Of a stretch of DNA of 64,000 nt, positions 39,193 through 47,745 are shown piece by piece; within the stretch, counting starts at the first letter, position 1, and the number at the start of each line of letters is the position of its first letter. The DNA lies in NCBI RefSeq assembly GCF_000412675.1, contig NC_021505.1, positions 2,164,501 through 2,228,500 on the forward strand. Reading direction: 5' to 3'. Position numbers and translations under genes: made by a program. The notes under the pieces are model-generated. The model searched no databases, had not been told where the DNA came from, and saw only the letters and a program-made list of their open reading frames with translations. The stretch is from Pseudomonas putida NBRC 14164. Lineage in GTDB: Bacteria; Pseudomonadota; Gammaproteobacteria; Pseudomonadales; Pseudomonadaceae.

Positions 39193-39313
39193 TGCACCCT
39201 CAACTGTGCTGGATTCATATGCATAACAGTTCGGTTTAATTGTATTGGATTGTACGTGGCCTTGGTGAGCCTGTCAGTGATGTACTGACCCCTGAATTGT
39301 CGAGGGCTTACCG

Positions 39314-40183
39314 ATGGAAAAATCAACAAGCGGATGGATCAACGGCTTCATAGGCGTCGCAATCTTTGCGGGCTCTTTGCCGGCAACCCGTGTGGCAGTG
39401 GCGGCCTTCGAGCCTACGTTTCTGACCTGTGCCAGGGCGACCATCGCCGCGTTGTTGGGTGCGCTTTTTTTGATCGTGCTACGCCAGCCTCGACCATCAC
39501 GGGGTGATTTGTCGTCATTGGCTTTGACAGCGCTTGGGGTTGTTATCGGCTTCCCGCTGCTGACGGCACTGGCCCTGCAGCATGTCACCTCTGCTCATTC
39601 CATTGTTTTTGTCGGGCTGCTGCCGCTCTGCACCGCAGGGTTTGCCGTGCTGCGGGGCGGTGAACGGCCTCGGCCACTGTTCTGGTTGTTTTCGATGGCA
39701 GGTGCGGGGCTGGTGGTTGGCTATGCGTTGATAAATGGGGGAGAGGCGTCGGCGGTGGGCGACCTGCTGATGATGGCTGCGGTCGTTGTGTGTGGGTTGG
39801 GGTATGCGGAAGGGGCGCGTCTGTCGCGCACGTTGGGTGGTTGGCAGGTGATCAGTTGGGCATTGCTGGTGGCGTTGCCGTTCATGCTGTTGCTGACGAT
39901 CGCTAATTTCCCCGCGCCTGATGCCTTCGCCAAGGTCAGCGCCCCTGCGTGGTTCAGCTTCGGCTACGTCTCGCTGTTCAGCATGCTGATCGGGTTTGTG
40001 TTCTGGTATCGAGGGCTGGTTCAGGGTGGCATTGCAGCGGTGGGCCAACTGCAACTGGTTCAGCCGTTCATGGGGCTTGGGCTGGCTGCGTTGCTTTTGC
40101 ATGAGCACGTCAGCTGGATGATGCTTGTGGTGACGCTGGGGGCTGTGATCTGTGTGGCCGGGGCCAAGAAATATGCCCGGTAG
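39314..40183 (+). CDS. EamA/DMT-family transporter
   Basis: 289 residues with ten hydrophobic segments in two repeats; the first begins GFIGVAIFAGSLPATRVAVA and the second repeat DLLMMAAVVVCGLGYAEGAR, both typical of the drug/metabolite transporter superfamily, whose members often export amino acids or related metabolites. It is divergent from the MocR regulator, which likely controls it. Substrate unknown. Confidence 0.88.
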   Translation: MEKSTSGWINGFIGVAIFAGSLPATRVAVAAFEPTFLTCARATIAALLGALFLIVLRQPRPSRGDLSSLALTALGVVIGFPLLTALALQHVTSAHSIVFVGLLPLCTAGFAVLRGGERPRPLFWLFSMAGAGLVVGYALINGGEASAVGDLLMMAAVVVCGLGYAEGARLSRTLGGWQVISWALLVALPFMLLLTIANFPAPDAFAKVSAPAWFSFGYVSLFSMLIGFVFWYRGLVQGGIAAVGQLQLVQPFMGLGLAALLLHEHVSWMMLVVTLGAVICVAGAKKYAR

Positions 40184-40238
40184 ATAAAGCGTCTTCGTAA
40201 TACCGCAGTACAAAGACCGCGAGCATACCGCCACACCC

Positions 40239-40324
40239 TGTGGGAGCGGGTTCACCCGCGAACACCGGCGTAGCCGGTGCCATACACCGTGTTGGATTCT
40301 TCGCGGGTGAACCCGCTCCCACAG
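40239..40324. repeat. REP doublet
   Basis: TGTGGGAGCGGGTTCACCCG and its inverted copy CGGGTGAACCCGCTCCCACA flank GAACACCGGCGTAGCCGGTG; the same family as the tandem array at 51123-51798. Confidence 0.88.
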
Positions 40325-40417
40325 GGTCGGCGGCGCGCGCTCAGTCTTTGTCCTCTACGCGACTGCGCGCCGCTCGACCTCACAGGCACTGCAAATCTAC
40401 AGGCCTGCCAATGCGCA

Positions 40418-43400
40418 TCAGAACCGAACCGTAACCCCCGCATTCACTGAGTGGAAGCGGGCATCCGAACCGAATTGCCCCTGATACGACAGCCCCACCT
40501 CGGTCTGGCGATTCAGCTGCACTTTCGCACCCACTTCGGTCATTGCCACATTACGCGTCTGTGCGATGCCCTGCACCGCGAAGTCCGGGCCACCGGCAAA
40601 GGCCTGGGTGCTGCTCGGGTCCAGGTCGCCGTAGGCGCGGCGCCAGCCCAGCGAACCGTAGAACTGGGTGTCGTGGTCAGCCACGCGGGTGCGGGTTGAA
40701 GCGCGCATGCCCACGGTCGAGAACCAGGTGTCCTGCTTTTCACTGGCCACGTCCAGGGCAGCCGCACCGCCTTTTTCGTGGAAGCTGTCGGCGTCGTACT
40801 TCACGTAGGCCACGCCCACGAACGGCTCCAGCGCCACCGCACCCAGGCCGATGCGGTAAGCCGCTTCGCCACTGGCCTGCAACGTGTTGGCGTCGCGCTT
40901 GCCCTTCAGGTGGTCGTCGAACCCGGCAAAGGCCACGTTGCGTTTGCTGTCCAGCTTGTGCCAGGTGTAGCCGACGTCTGCGCTCAGGCGCAGGGCATCG
41001 AGTTGGGCGCCGGTGTACAGGCCCAGGTGGTAGTTGTCGCTGTGGCCCTTGGCATCGCGGTCGTCGGCATCGAACTTGGTGCGGCTGTAGCCACCGTAAA
41101 CACCGGCGCGCCAGTCCGGGTTGATGCTGCCGTCGGCGCCAATCAGCACACCGCCGGTTCTCTGGTGCAGGCCGCCAGCGCCGTTGTTGCCGTCCAGCTT
41201 CGACCAGTTGCCGAAGGTTTGCACCCAGGCGCCGCCCTGCGCTTCAGGGGTGGTTGGCATGAGGTTCGATGCACCCAGCGGCATGCGCACGCTCGTGCTG
41301 TCGAACAGGCTGCGCAGGCGGGTGCCCAGCACGCCGGAAACCACCTGGCTGTTGGCGATAAGCGCGGTGCCGGTGCTGGCGTGGTAGTCGCCGGAGAGCT
41401 GGTCGATGGCATTGCGCGCGCTGTCGGCATCCAGCACCAGCAGGTTGTTGTACAGGCGCAGCGGGTCGCCGCTTTGCTGCAGCACGCTCAGCGCGCCTGC
41501 GGTGTGCCACTGGTTTTCGGTTTGCGCCACGGTCTGGAAGATGCCGGGGGTGCCAGGACCGCCCGTTTCTGGCGGCTGCACCGGGGGTTGTACGGGGGGC
41601 TGTACAGGCGGCTGTACGGGCGGCTCGACCGGGGGCTGTACCGGTGGTTGTACTGGCGGCTCGACGGGCGGTTCCACCGGAGGCGTCACCGGTGGTTCTA
41701 CAGGCGGCTCCACGGGGGGTTCAACAGGTGGTTCAACCGGTGGCTCAACAGGGGGAGTGGTCTTCTGCGCGATGGTCAGGTTCAGTTCGTTGGCCGTGCG
41801 TTGCAGGCTGACGTTGAGAAACGCCGAGTTGGTGAACGCCTGGGCATAGGCCGTGCCGGCGGCTGCACCGTCCACGACACCCCCCTGGGCGGCCAGCAGC
41901 GTGTAGGTTTGCCCGGTCTGGTAGCTTTGCGCGTCGTTGAGGGTTGTGACATCGACCCGCGTGCCACGCAGGGTCGCGGTGCCGCTGACGTTGACGCGGT
42001 CGGCGCCGCCATTGCCGGCGATGTCTGCGGCGTAGCGCGAGCCGTCGGCCATGTCCAGGTCGCCGTTGATCGACAGGGTGCCCAGCGCACCTTCACCCGG
42101 CGAAAGGGTACCGCCCGAAGCGACTTGGGTAGTGCCGACCTGGCCGCTACCGGCCAGCACGCCACCGGCCAGCACCTGGGCGCGGTTGCTGTAGTTGCCC
42201 GAGGCGTCGGTGTGGCCCACGGTGCCGTTGACCACCAGGGTGCCGTTGCCGACGCTCAGCAGCGAGGTGCCGCGCGGGTTGGTCTGGTCGACATCACCGG
42301 CCAGCACAAGGCGCCCGCCACGCACCACCGTGCTGCCGGACATCCCGGTCAGGTCGCCACTCAAGGTGGTGTTGCCGCTGAAGGCGTAAACGCGGCCCGC
42401 ACCGCTGATGTTGTTGCTCAGTTGCAAGTCGCTGTCGGTGTGGTTGAACGCCAGCGCTCCGCTACCGGCGCCGAAGCGGATTGCCGTTTGCGGGTCGAGG
42501 CGGCCGGCGGCCTGTGCGGCGATGGCCGTGAGGGCGTCGATATCGGTGCGGCTGTCGTCCCGTACAACCCCGCCCCCGATGCTGAGGGTACCGCGTGCGG
42601 CCGAGTTGATGCTGGTCAGCACGCTGATGTCGATGCCCTCGGTGCTGCTCAGCTCGGCGCCGTTGGCCAGCACCAGGTTGGTGCTGGAGGTGGTGGTGCC
42701 CAAGGTCAGTGCGCGGGTGGCCAGGCGCGTGCCTTCGCCGGACACGCTCACCACGGTGTTGCGGTTGAGGTTGGCCGAGCCCAGCTCCATCGAGTCACTG
42801 GTCAGCACCGCACCGTTGCTCAGGCTGAGGTCGTTGCGGTTCCTGAAGGTGCCGGTATTGTCCCAGCGAGTGTTGGCGCCGGACAGGTCGCTGATCGAGT
42901 TGATGGCCACACGTTCGCTGGCAAGCTGCCCACCATCGCGCAGGGTAATGCGCGAGTCGTAAAGGAATACGCCGCCAGAAGTCACGTTGACCGCATCCAC
43001 CTTCGCACCCTGGCCACTGACCAGCAGGTTCGCCCGGGACAGCGCATTGCCGGCGTTGCCGTTGTCGCTGAGCTGCAGGTCGCGCACCGATACCTGGCCG
43101 CCGTCGAGCACGTTGAGCGTGCCCTGGCCGGCGCCGCCGACCACGATGGTATTACCCAGCACGGCAGTGGTACGGGGCACCACCCAGCGCGTACCAGGGC
43201 CCTGGACCGTGACGGTCGCCATGGCCGCACTGGCTTCGTTGTTGGTGAGCGAGCCACCGATCCGCCCGCCCTTGCTGGTGAGTTCGGCGCCATTGTTGAT
43301 GGTCAGGCTGGCGGGCAGGCCGTTGCCGGGGCGCAGCGACACCGTGCCATCGTAGGCGCGGTCACTGCTGAAGGTGTCCTCGCCACTGTCGAGGATGTAG

Positions 43401-43477
43401 TCAGCTGCTTGAGCGCTGGGCAGCAGGGCGAGGCTGATCGCGAACGTCAGCGGGGATAGTCGGAAAAGGGGATTCAT
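40418..43477 (-). CDS. autotransporter with Pro-rich linker
   Basis: 1019-residue type V secreted protein. A signal peptide (about 1-25, ending SAQA) is followed by a repetitive beta-helix-like passenger with SLTINNGAELTSKGGRI-type repeats (to about 565). A low-complexity linker of PPVEPPVQ triplets and quartets follows (about 572-636, DNA 41570-41760), then a linking segment and the outer-membrane barrel (about 748-1019) from WVQTFGNWSK to the terminal aromatic GVTVRF. The ATG at 43477 starts the signal peptide. No protease triad was recognised; an adhesin-like role is likely. Confidence 0.9.
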   Translation of the reverse strand: MNPLFRLSPLTFAISLALLPSAQAADYILDSGEDTFSSDRAYDGTVSLRPGNGLPASLTINNGAELTSKGGRIGGSLTNNEASAAMATVTVQGPGTRWVVPRTTAVLGNTIVVGGAGQGTLNVLDGGQVSVRDLQLSDNGNAGNALSRANLLVSGQGAKVDAVNVTSGGVFLYDSRITLRDGGQLASERVAINSISDLSGANTRWDNTGTFRNRNDLSLSNGAVLTSDSMELGSANLNRNTVVSVSGEGTRLATRALTLGTTTSSTNLVLANGAELSSTEGIDISVLTSINSAARGTLSIGGGVVRDDSRTDIDALTAIAAQAAGRLDPQTAIRFGAGSGALAFNHTDSDLQLSNNISGAGRVYAFSGNTTLSGDLTGMSGSTVVRGGRLVLAGDVDQTNPRGTSLLSVGNGTLVVNGTVGHTDASGNYSNRAQVLAGGVLAGSGQVGTTQVASGGTLSPGEGALGTLSINGDLDMADGSRYAADIAGNGGADRVNVSGTATLRGTRVDVTTLNDAQSYQTGQTYTLLAAQGGVVDGAAAGTAYAQAFTNSAFLNVSLQRTANELNLTIAQKTTPPVEPPVEPPVEPPVEPPVEPPVTPPVEPPVEPPVQPPVQPPVEPPVQPPVQPPVQPPVQPPETGGPGTPGIFQTVAQTENQWHTAGALSVLQQSGDPLRLYNNLLVLDADSARNAIDQLSGDYHASTGTALIANSQVVSGVLGTRLRSLFDSTSVRMPLGASNLMPTTPEAQGGAWVQTFGNWSKLDGNNGAGGLHQRTGGVLIGADGSINPDWRAGVYGGYSRTKFDADDRDAKGHSDNYHLGLYTGAQLDALRLSADVGYTWHKLDSKRNVAFAGFDDHLKGKRDANTLQASGEAAYRIGLGAVALEPFVGVAYVKYDADSFHEKGGAAALDVASEKQDTWFSTVGMRASTRTRVADHDTQFYGSLGWRRAYGDLDPSSTQAFAGGPDFAVQGIAQTRNVAMTEVGAKVQLNRQTEVGLSYQGQFGSDARFHSVNAGVTVRF

Positions 43478-43760
43478 AGCGACTCCAGATACTCCATTAG
43501 ATGCCACGCAAGTGGCTGCCAGCCCTGAGGGCAATGGCGTTCCATATGTGCAACGGATTAACGCTGGGAGTATCGGCAAGCCCTTGCCGCGCTGAGAATA
43601 GTACGCATGTGCTAGCGGCTTGCGGAACGTGACGCTGCTCACACAGTGTGCTGTGTGGCGCACATGCGTTTCTTGCCAAATGTGTGATCTATACCGCCCA
43701 GTCTTCGTCAAGCATGCGACCCCTTACCGACGTCTGAAGGGGATTGAGCCAGGGCCTTTC

Positions 43761-44669
43761 ATGCAAACGCTGTTGAACGAGATTCTTGAAGAAGTACGCC
43801 CCTTGATCGGCAAGGGCAAAGTGGCTGACTACATCCCTGCGCTGGCCGACGTACCGGCGCAGCAGTTGGGCATTGCGGTTTATAGCAACGATGGCAGCCA
43901 TTACTGCGCAGGCGACGCAAGCGTGCCTTTTTCGGTGCAAAGTATTTCCAAGGTGTTCAGCCTGGTTCAGGCAATAGGCCACTCAGGTGAAGCCATTTGG
44001 GAGCGGCTTGGCCATGAGCCTTCAGGCCAGCCGTTCAATTCGCTGGTGCAGCTGGAGTTCGAGCGCGGGCGCCCGCGCAACCCGTTTATCAATGCGGGGG
44101 CGTTGGTGATCTGCGATATCAACCAGTCACGCTTCGCAGCACCCACGTTGTCGATGCGTGATTTTGTTCGACGGCTTTCGGGCAACCCTCACATTTCGAT
44201 CGATGCCCGTGTCGCCGATTCGGAATATCAGTTCCGCGCGCGCAACGCTGCCATGGCTTACCTGATGCAGTCTTTTGGTAACTTCCATAACGAGGTCGAG
44301 CCGGTGCTGCGCAGTTACTTCAGTTACTGCGCGCTGCAAATGAACTGCCTGGACCTGGCCCGCGCATTCTGCTTCCTGGCCAACGACGGGTTTTGCAAGC
44401 ACAGCGAAGAGCAAATCCTCACCCGGCGCCAGGCCCAGCAGGTGAACTCGATCATGGCCACCAGCGGGCTGTATGACGAAGCCGGTAATTTCGCCTACCG
44501 AGTGGGGTTGCCAGGCAAGAGTGGCGTGGGTGGCGGCATCGTGGCAATCGTGCCGGGGCAATTTACCGTATGCGTCTGGTCTCCCGAGTTGAATGCTGCG
44601 GGCAACTCCCTCGCGGGCATGGCGGCGCTGGAGTTGCTGAGTTCGCGGATCGGGTGGTCGGTGTTTTGA
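43761..44669 (+). CDS. glsA: glutaminase
   Basis: Cytoplasmic enzyme of the beta-lactamase-like serine family converting Gln to Glu and ammonia. The 302-residue protein has the catalytic Ser61-x-x-Lys64 in [11 protein letters not shown], plus [13 protein letters not shown] and [16 protein letters not shown], all diagnostic. The ATG at 43761 is the family start; an upstream frame to 43620 is not conserved-looking. This is unrelated in fold to the periplasmic AnsB at 5837, so the window encodes two glutamine-hydrolysing enzymes in different compartments. Confidence 0.95.
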   Translation: MQTLLNEILEEVRPLIGKGKVADYIPALADVPAQQLGIAVYSNDGSHYCAGDASVPFSVQSISKVFSLVQAIGHSGEAIWERLGHEPSGQPFNSLVQLEFERGRPRNPFINAGALVICDINQSRFAAPTLSMRDFVRRLSGNPHISIDARVADSEYQFRARNAAMAYLMQSFGNFHNEVEPVLRSYFSYCALQMNCLDLARAFCFLANDGFCKHSEEQILTRRQAQQVNSIMATSGLYDEAGNFAYRVGLPGKSGVGGGIVAIVPGQFTVCVWSPELNAAGNSLAGMAALELLSSRIGWSVF

Positions 44670-44880
44670 TTCGTGGGCAGGGCCTGCCGGTAGGCGCTGA
44701 ATCGCCTTCACAAGGCGACTATGCATTGAGTGAGAGAATGTTTGAAAGAGGTCTTAATCGTTACAAATATAATGATTTAGGACGTGTTAACTTTGGCTGT
44801 AAGACATTTCTGAAGTTGGATCGAGCTGCACTTTAGCTAGCATTGTTCGCTTAGTATCGACTCTTTTCGGGGAGTTGAGC

Positions 44881-45339
44881 ATGCAAAGGGGGGCGGAAGG
44901 GTGCCTGATAGGGCAGATAGATTTGAAGATGGCTGAGCAGAGCTACAGTGTCCCCGGTTTTTCCGAGGCTTACGCGACTCATCTTGAGGGGCGAGCTGGG
45001 GATCAAGTTTTTTATGGTAGGTTGCTCATATTCATTGGTTCCGTAGTTGCGGCGCTGGGTATGGGTATCGCCATCTTCGGTCCTGAAGTTATTTATTATG
45101 ACCGGTTCTCGGGCCTTACCCTGATCCAACACGTACAATTGAACCCTGGGCTCATTTCAATTGCTGGCGGATTGATGATTGCTTGGGGCGGGAAACAGCG
45201 TAATGAAGGCATTGTTCATCGTGAAGATTTTCTATTGTCCCATTACAAGTTTGTAACGGGTAATGGGCGGGATGTCAGCAATCAAGTGAGCGTTCGGCAC
45301 TTGGGGGGTGATGATTTTAGCGTCTCCGTAGCCTTGTAG
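44881..45339 (+). CDS. small membrane protein of unknown function
   Basis: 152 residues with two hydrophobic segments (LLIFIGSVVAALGMGIAIFG, about 47-66, and PGLISIAGGLMIAWGG, about 90-105) and a soluble C-terminal tail. GGGGAG lies six bases before the ATG at 44881. GC content is lower than in the neighbours, hinting at recent gain. No family recognised and no operon partner. Confidence 0.65.
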   Translation: MQRGAEGCLIGQIDLKMAEQSYSVPGFSEAYATHLEGRAGDQVFYGRLLIFIGSVVAALGMGIAIFGPEVIYYDRFSGLTLIQHVQLNPGLISIAGGLMIAWGGKQRNEGIVHREDFLLSHYKFVTGNGRDVSNQVSVRHLGGDDFSVSVAL

Positions 45340-45481
45340 TCTGGCCGCGTACGTTCGAGCATTAACATTACGATTTTCGCGCCCGGCATAAGGGCTATCG
45401 AGAGAGTGCTCCATTTTCTTCTGCAGGTTTGCTAGGCTGATATCTTTAGTCTCGCGCTGAGACAACGCAAATGGAAGTGCC

Positions 45482-46006
45482 ATGGCGATTGTTCATTCTG
45501 TAACAACAAGTGATTGGCGAGCATACAGGGAGTTACGCCTCAGGGCCCTGCGTGAGTCGCAGGATGCCTTTGCAAGTACCTATGAGCACGAGTCAGCCAG
45601 GGAAGAGGGCGAGTGGGAGGCCCGCGTCTCAGCCATGGCTTCGTCCAGCAGTGCCCAAGCGTTCTTTGCGTCGCAGCACAATGAGGTTTGCGGCCTGGTG
45701 TGGTGCAAGTCCTCGGGCATTGAAGTGGACGTGGTCGAACTTTTCCAGATGTGGGTAGCGCCTGATGTGCGCGGCTTTGGAGTAGGGCGGGCCTTGCTTG
45801 AGCGTGCTGTGACCTGGGCTATTGGTCAGGGGGCGCAACGTGTACGCTTGGGTGTGACACTCGCCGATAGCCCGGCGATGCGCTTGTACAAGGCAAGCGG
45901 TTTTCACCCTGTTGGCATACCGGAGCCTTTGCGCGAGGGTTCAGCGTTGATGTCGCAATCGATGGAGCTGATCCTGGGCACATATCGGGACAGAGGTCAT
46001 GATTAA
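45482..46006 (+). CDS. GNAT-family N-acetyltransferase
   Basis: 174 residues. The acetyl-CoA loop is clear in LFQMWVAPDVRGFGVGRALL (Arg/Gly-x-Gly-x-Gly/Ala type), followed by RVRLGVTLADSPAMRLYKASGF, the motif B helix of the family. The N-terminal part is typical of small-molecule acetyltransferases. AAGTGCC precedes the ATG; no neighbour indicates the substrate. Confidence 0.9.
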   Translation: MAIVHSVTTSDWRAYRELRLRALRESQDAFASTYEHESAREEGEWEARVSAMASSSSAQAFFASQHNEVCGLVWCKSSGIEVDVVELFQMWVAPDVRGFGVGRALLERAVTWAIGQGAQRVRLGVTLADSPAMRLYKASGFHPVGIPEPLREGSALMSQSMELILGTYRDRGHD

Positions 46007-46092
46007 TAGCCCCACAGGATTGTGCCCTAGCTGAAACAAGCATAAAAACCTGTGGGAGCACCTGTCTTCTTGTGGAACCTGGCCTTGCCAGC

Positions 46093-47001
46093 TCAGTTGG
46101 CCCCGGTTGCAACCTCCCGCGCAACCCAACCCTTGAACGCCTCCGCTACCGGCGACGGGTGCATGGCGCCTGACTGAGCCAGCACCACTTTTTGTGGTGA
46201 CACCTCTTCCAGTAATGGCCGGCACAGCAGCGGTGTACCGTCATAGCAGTGGTCGCCGGCGGGGCGGGTGCACGACAGGGCAACCCCATAGCCATGCGCG
46301 ACCAGGCCACGTTGCATCTCGAAGGTTTGGGTGTATTGCTGCGTGCGTGGTTGCAGGTTATGCGCCCAAAATAGTGAAAGGAAGTATTCACGCGTTTGTG
46401 CGATGTCCTCAAGAATCAGGCATTCCTGGGCCAGTTCATGCAGCGGTATCGCTGGCAGGTGGGCCAGGCGATGGTCCGTAGCGATGAGCGCGTAGGGTTT
46501 CAACTCCGCCAGTACCTGGCGCGGCAGCGAGGGATCAAGGCCTATGTCGTAAGTAAGCGCAAGCTCTGCTTTACCGGCGCTCAGGTGGCGGTGCACGCCT
46601 GCCAGGTCCGTTTCGAACAGCGTTACCTCGACATCGGGATACTGCTTGCGAAAGCTCGATAGCAGCCGGGGTGCGAAGTAAGGGCCTAAGTCTTGAAAGC
46701 AGATAAGCGACAGGTTGCCGCGAAGCGAGCCTTGCGCTGTATCGGCGTTCTGATTCATGGCGATGGCCATGCCAATGATATCGCGGGCTTGTGCGAGCAA
46801 TCGCGTGCCCGCTGACGTCAGCTCCAGCCCTCGGCTGACCTGGCGCCGGAATAGCCGCTCATTCAGCGCCTCTTCAAGTTGGGCAATAGCGACCGATACC
46901 GACGGCTGTGATACATGGCGGGCTCTTGCAGCAGCGCTGATGCTGCCGTGTTCGGCCACGGCGACGAAGTACTCTAACTGCCGGAACGAGAAACCTATCA
47001 T
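46093..47001 (-). CDS. LysR-family regulator whose divergent target is broken
   Basis: 302 residues: N-terminal winged helix-turn-helix (FRQLEYFVAVAEHGSISAAA through SQPSVSVAIAQLEEAL) and a C-terminal periplasmic-binding-like effector domain from NLSLICFQDLGPYFAPRLL. It appears intact. LysR genes usually control the divergent neighbour, here the PhyH dioxygenase whose first codons remain at 47140; a dyad at 47004-47027 fits its binding site. The regulator may therefore have lost its local target. Confidence 0.9.
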   Translation of the reverse strand: MIGFSFRQLEYFVAVAEHGSISAAARARHVSQPSVSVAIAQLEEALNERLFRRQVSRGLELTSAGTRLLAQARDIIGMAIAMNQNADTAQGSLRGNLSLICFQDLGPYFAPRLLSSFRKQYPDVEVTLFETDLAGVHRHLSAGKAELALTYDIGLDPSLPRQVLAELKPYALIATDHRLAHLPAIPLHELAQECLILEDIAQTREYFLSLFWAHNLQPRTQQYTQTFEMQRGLVAHGYGVALSCTRPAGDHCYDGTPLLCRPLLEEVSPQKVVLAQSGAMHPSPVAEAFKGWVAREVATGAN

Positions 47002-47003
47002 TT

Positions 47004-47042
47004 TTTCCTATACTCCGGATTAGGAAATATATTCTTTTCCTA
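47004..47042. promoter_or_regulatory. LysR-type binding dyad
   Basis: TTTCCTA (47004-47010) and TAGGAAA (47021-47027) form a 7-bp inverted repeat with a 10-base centre, and TTTTCCTATT at about 47035-47044 is a third half-site. It lies immediately upstream of the LysR start and in front of the truncated PhyH gene, the usual place for an autoregulated LTTR site. Confidence 0.6.
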
Positions 47043-47139
47043 TTGGTGCCGAAACGCAATACTCGCCGTGCACCCTGCTTGGCCCGCTTAACTTCTGGCA
47101 GTGGTGCTGTTGCCCAATAAAAAGACCAAAGGGTGCTTT

Positions 47140-47217
47140 ATGAAACAGTCCGCCGAATTTCAACTCAGCGAAGAAACCATCGAAGCTTTCCAGCGTGATG
47201 GTGCTGTCTGCGTACGT
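47140..47217 (+). pseudogene. 5' remnant of a phytanoyl-CoA dioxygenase-type gene
   Basis: Codes [20 protein letters not shown] followed by GAVCVR, an opening typical of PhyH-family Fe(II)/2-oxoglutarate dioxygenases (the xxFxxDGAVxVR motif). After 26 codons the family pattern stops and permease sequence begins in the same frame. The start lies after AAAGGG and divergent from the LysR gene. Identification from 26 residues is tentative. Confidence 0.6.
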
Positions 47218-47436
47218 AATGGCATCGGTGGGATGATTGCTTCGTTCACCGTTGTGATGTTCGCTTTTGGCGGGGTCGAAATGATCGGCATTACCGCAGG
47301 CGAGGCAAAGGACCCGAAGCGCGTGCTGCCTAAGGCCATCAACTCGGTGCCTCTGCGCATTCTGCTGTTCTATATCCTTACCCTGTTCGTGCTCATGGCC
47401 ATTTATCCCTGGACCAGCATTGGCAGCCACGGTAGC
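47218..47436 (+). pseudogene. internal fragment of an AroP/ProY-type amino-acid permease
   Basis: Seventy-three codons in frame with the preceding PhyH remnant: [20 protein letters not shown], then [20 protein letters not shown] and [32 protein letters not shown]. This is a mid-protein piece of the amino-acid/polyamine/cation permease family (two membrane helices and the conserved AxEAKDPKRxLPKA loop). Both ends of the gene are missing. The match breaks after SHGS, where SPF would be expected. The fused frame runs on to a stop at 47502. Confidence 0.82.
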
Positions 47437-47745
47437 TGCTGGTGGACCGAGCACTATAAATACGCTCATCAACCAGTCCCGCTGCCAGCCGTATACGAAT
47501 AAATCCCAGTACAAAGAAAGTGTTAATCCGACGCAAAAACATAAACCGGGAATACCGATTAATGCTGAAAACCCGCGAAGGCTTATTGTTTTTCTCGGTA
47601 GTTCAAGGTATATGTCGTCAAAATAATTAGGCGAGGGATTTACAGTCTCTACCCAGCAGCGGTCATCTGGCTCCTCTCCCGTCGGAGGCAGGTCATAGCT
47701 CCAACCTATCGCGCGCTCCCATAACACCTTGGGCTTAAATGTCAT
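47437..47745 (-). pseudogene. truncated gene downstream of the T6SS effector (DUF6708-type)
   Basis: Starts with ATG at 47745, overlapping the effector stop, and codes about 103 residues: MTFKPKVLWERAIGWSYDLP onward, with a hydrophobic stretch (FSALIGIPGLCFCVGLTLSL) and then [14 protein letters not shown]. This looks like the N-terminal membrane part of the DUF6708-type proteins that accompany BTH_I2691-type effectors. It then runs antisense into the permease fragment, so the conserved soluble part is lost. Whether such proteins are immunity or accessory factors is not settled by this sequence. Confidence 0.65.
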
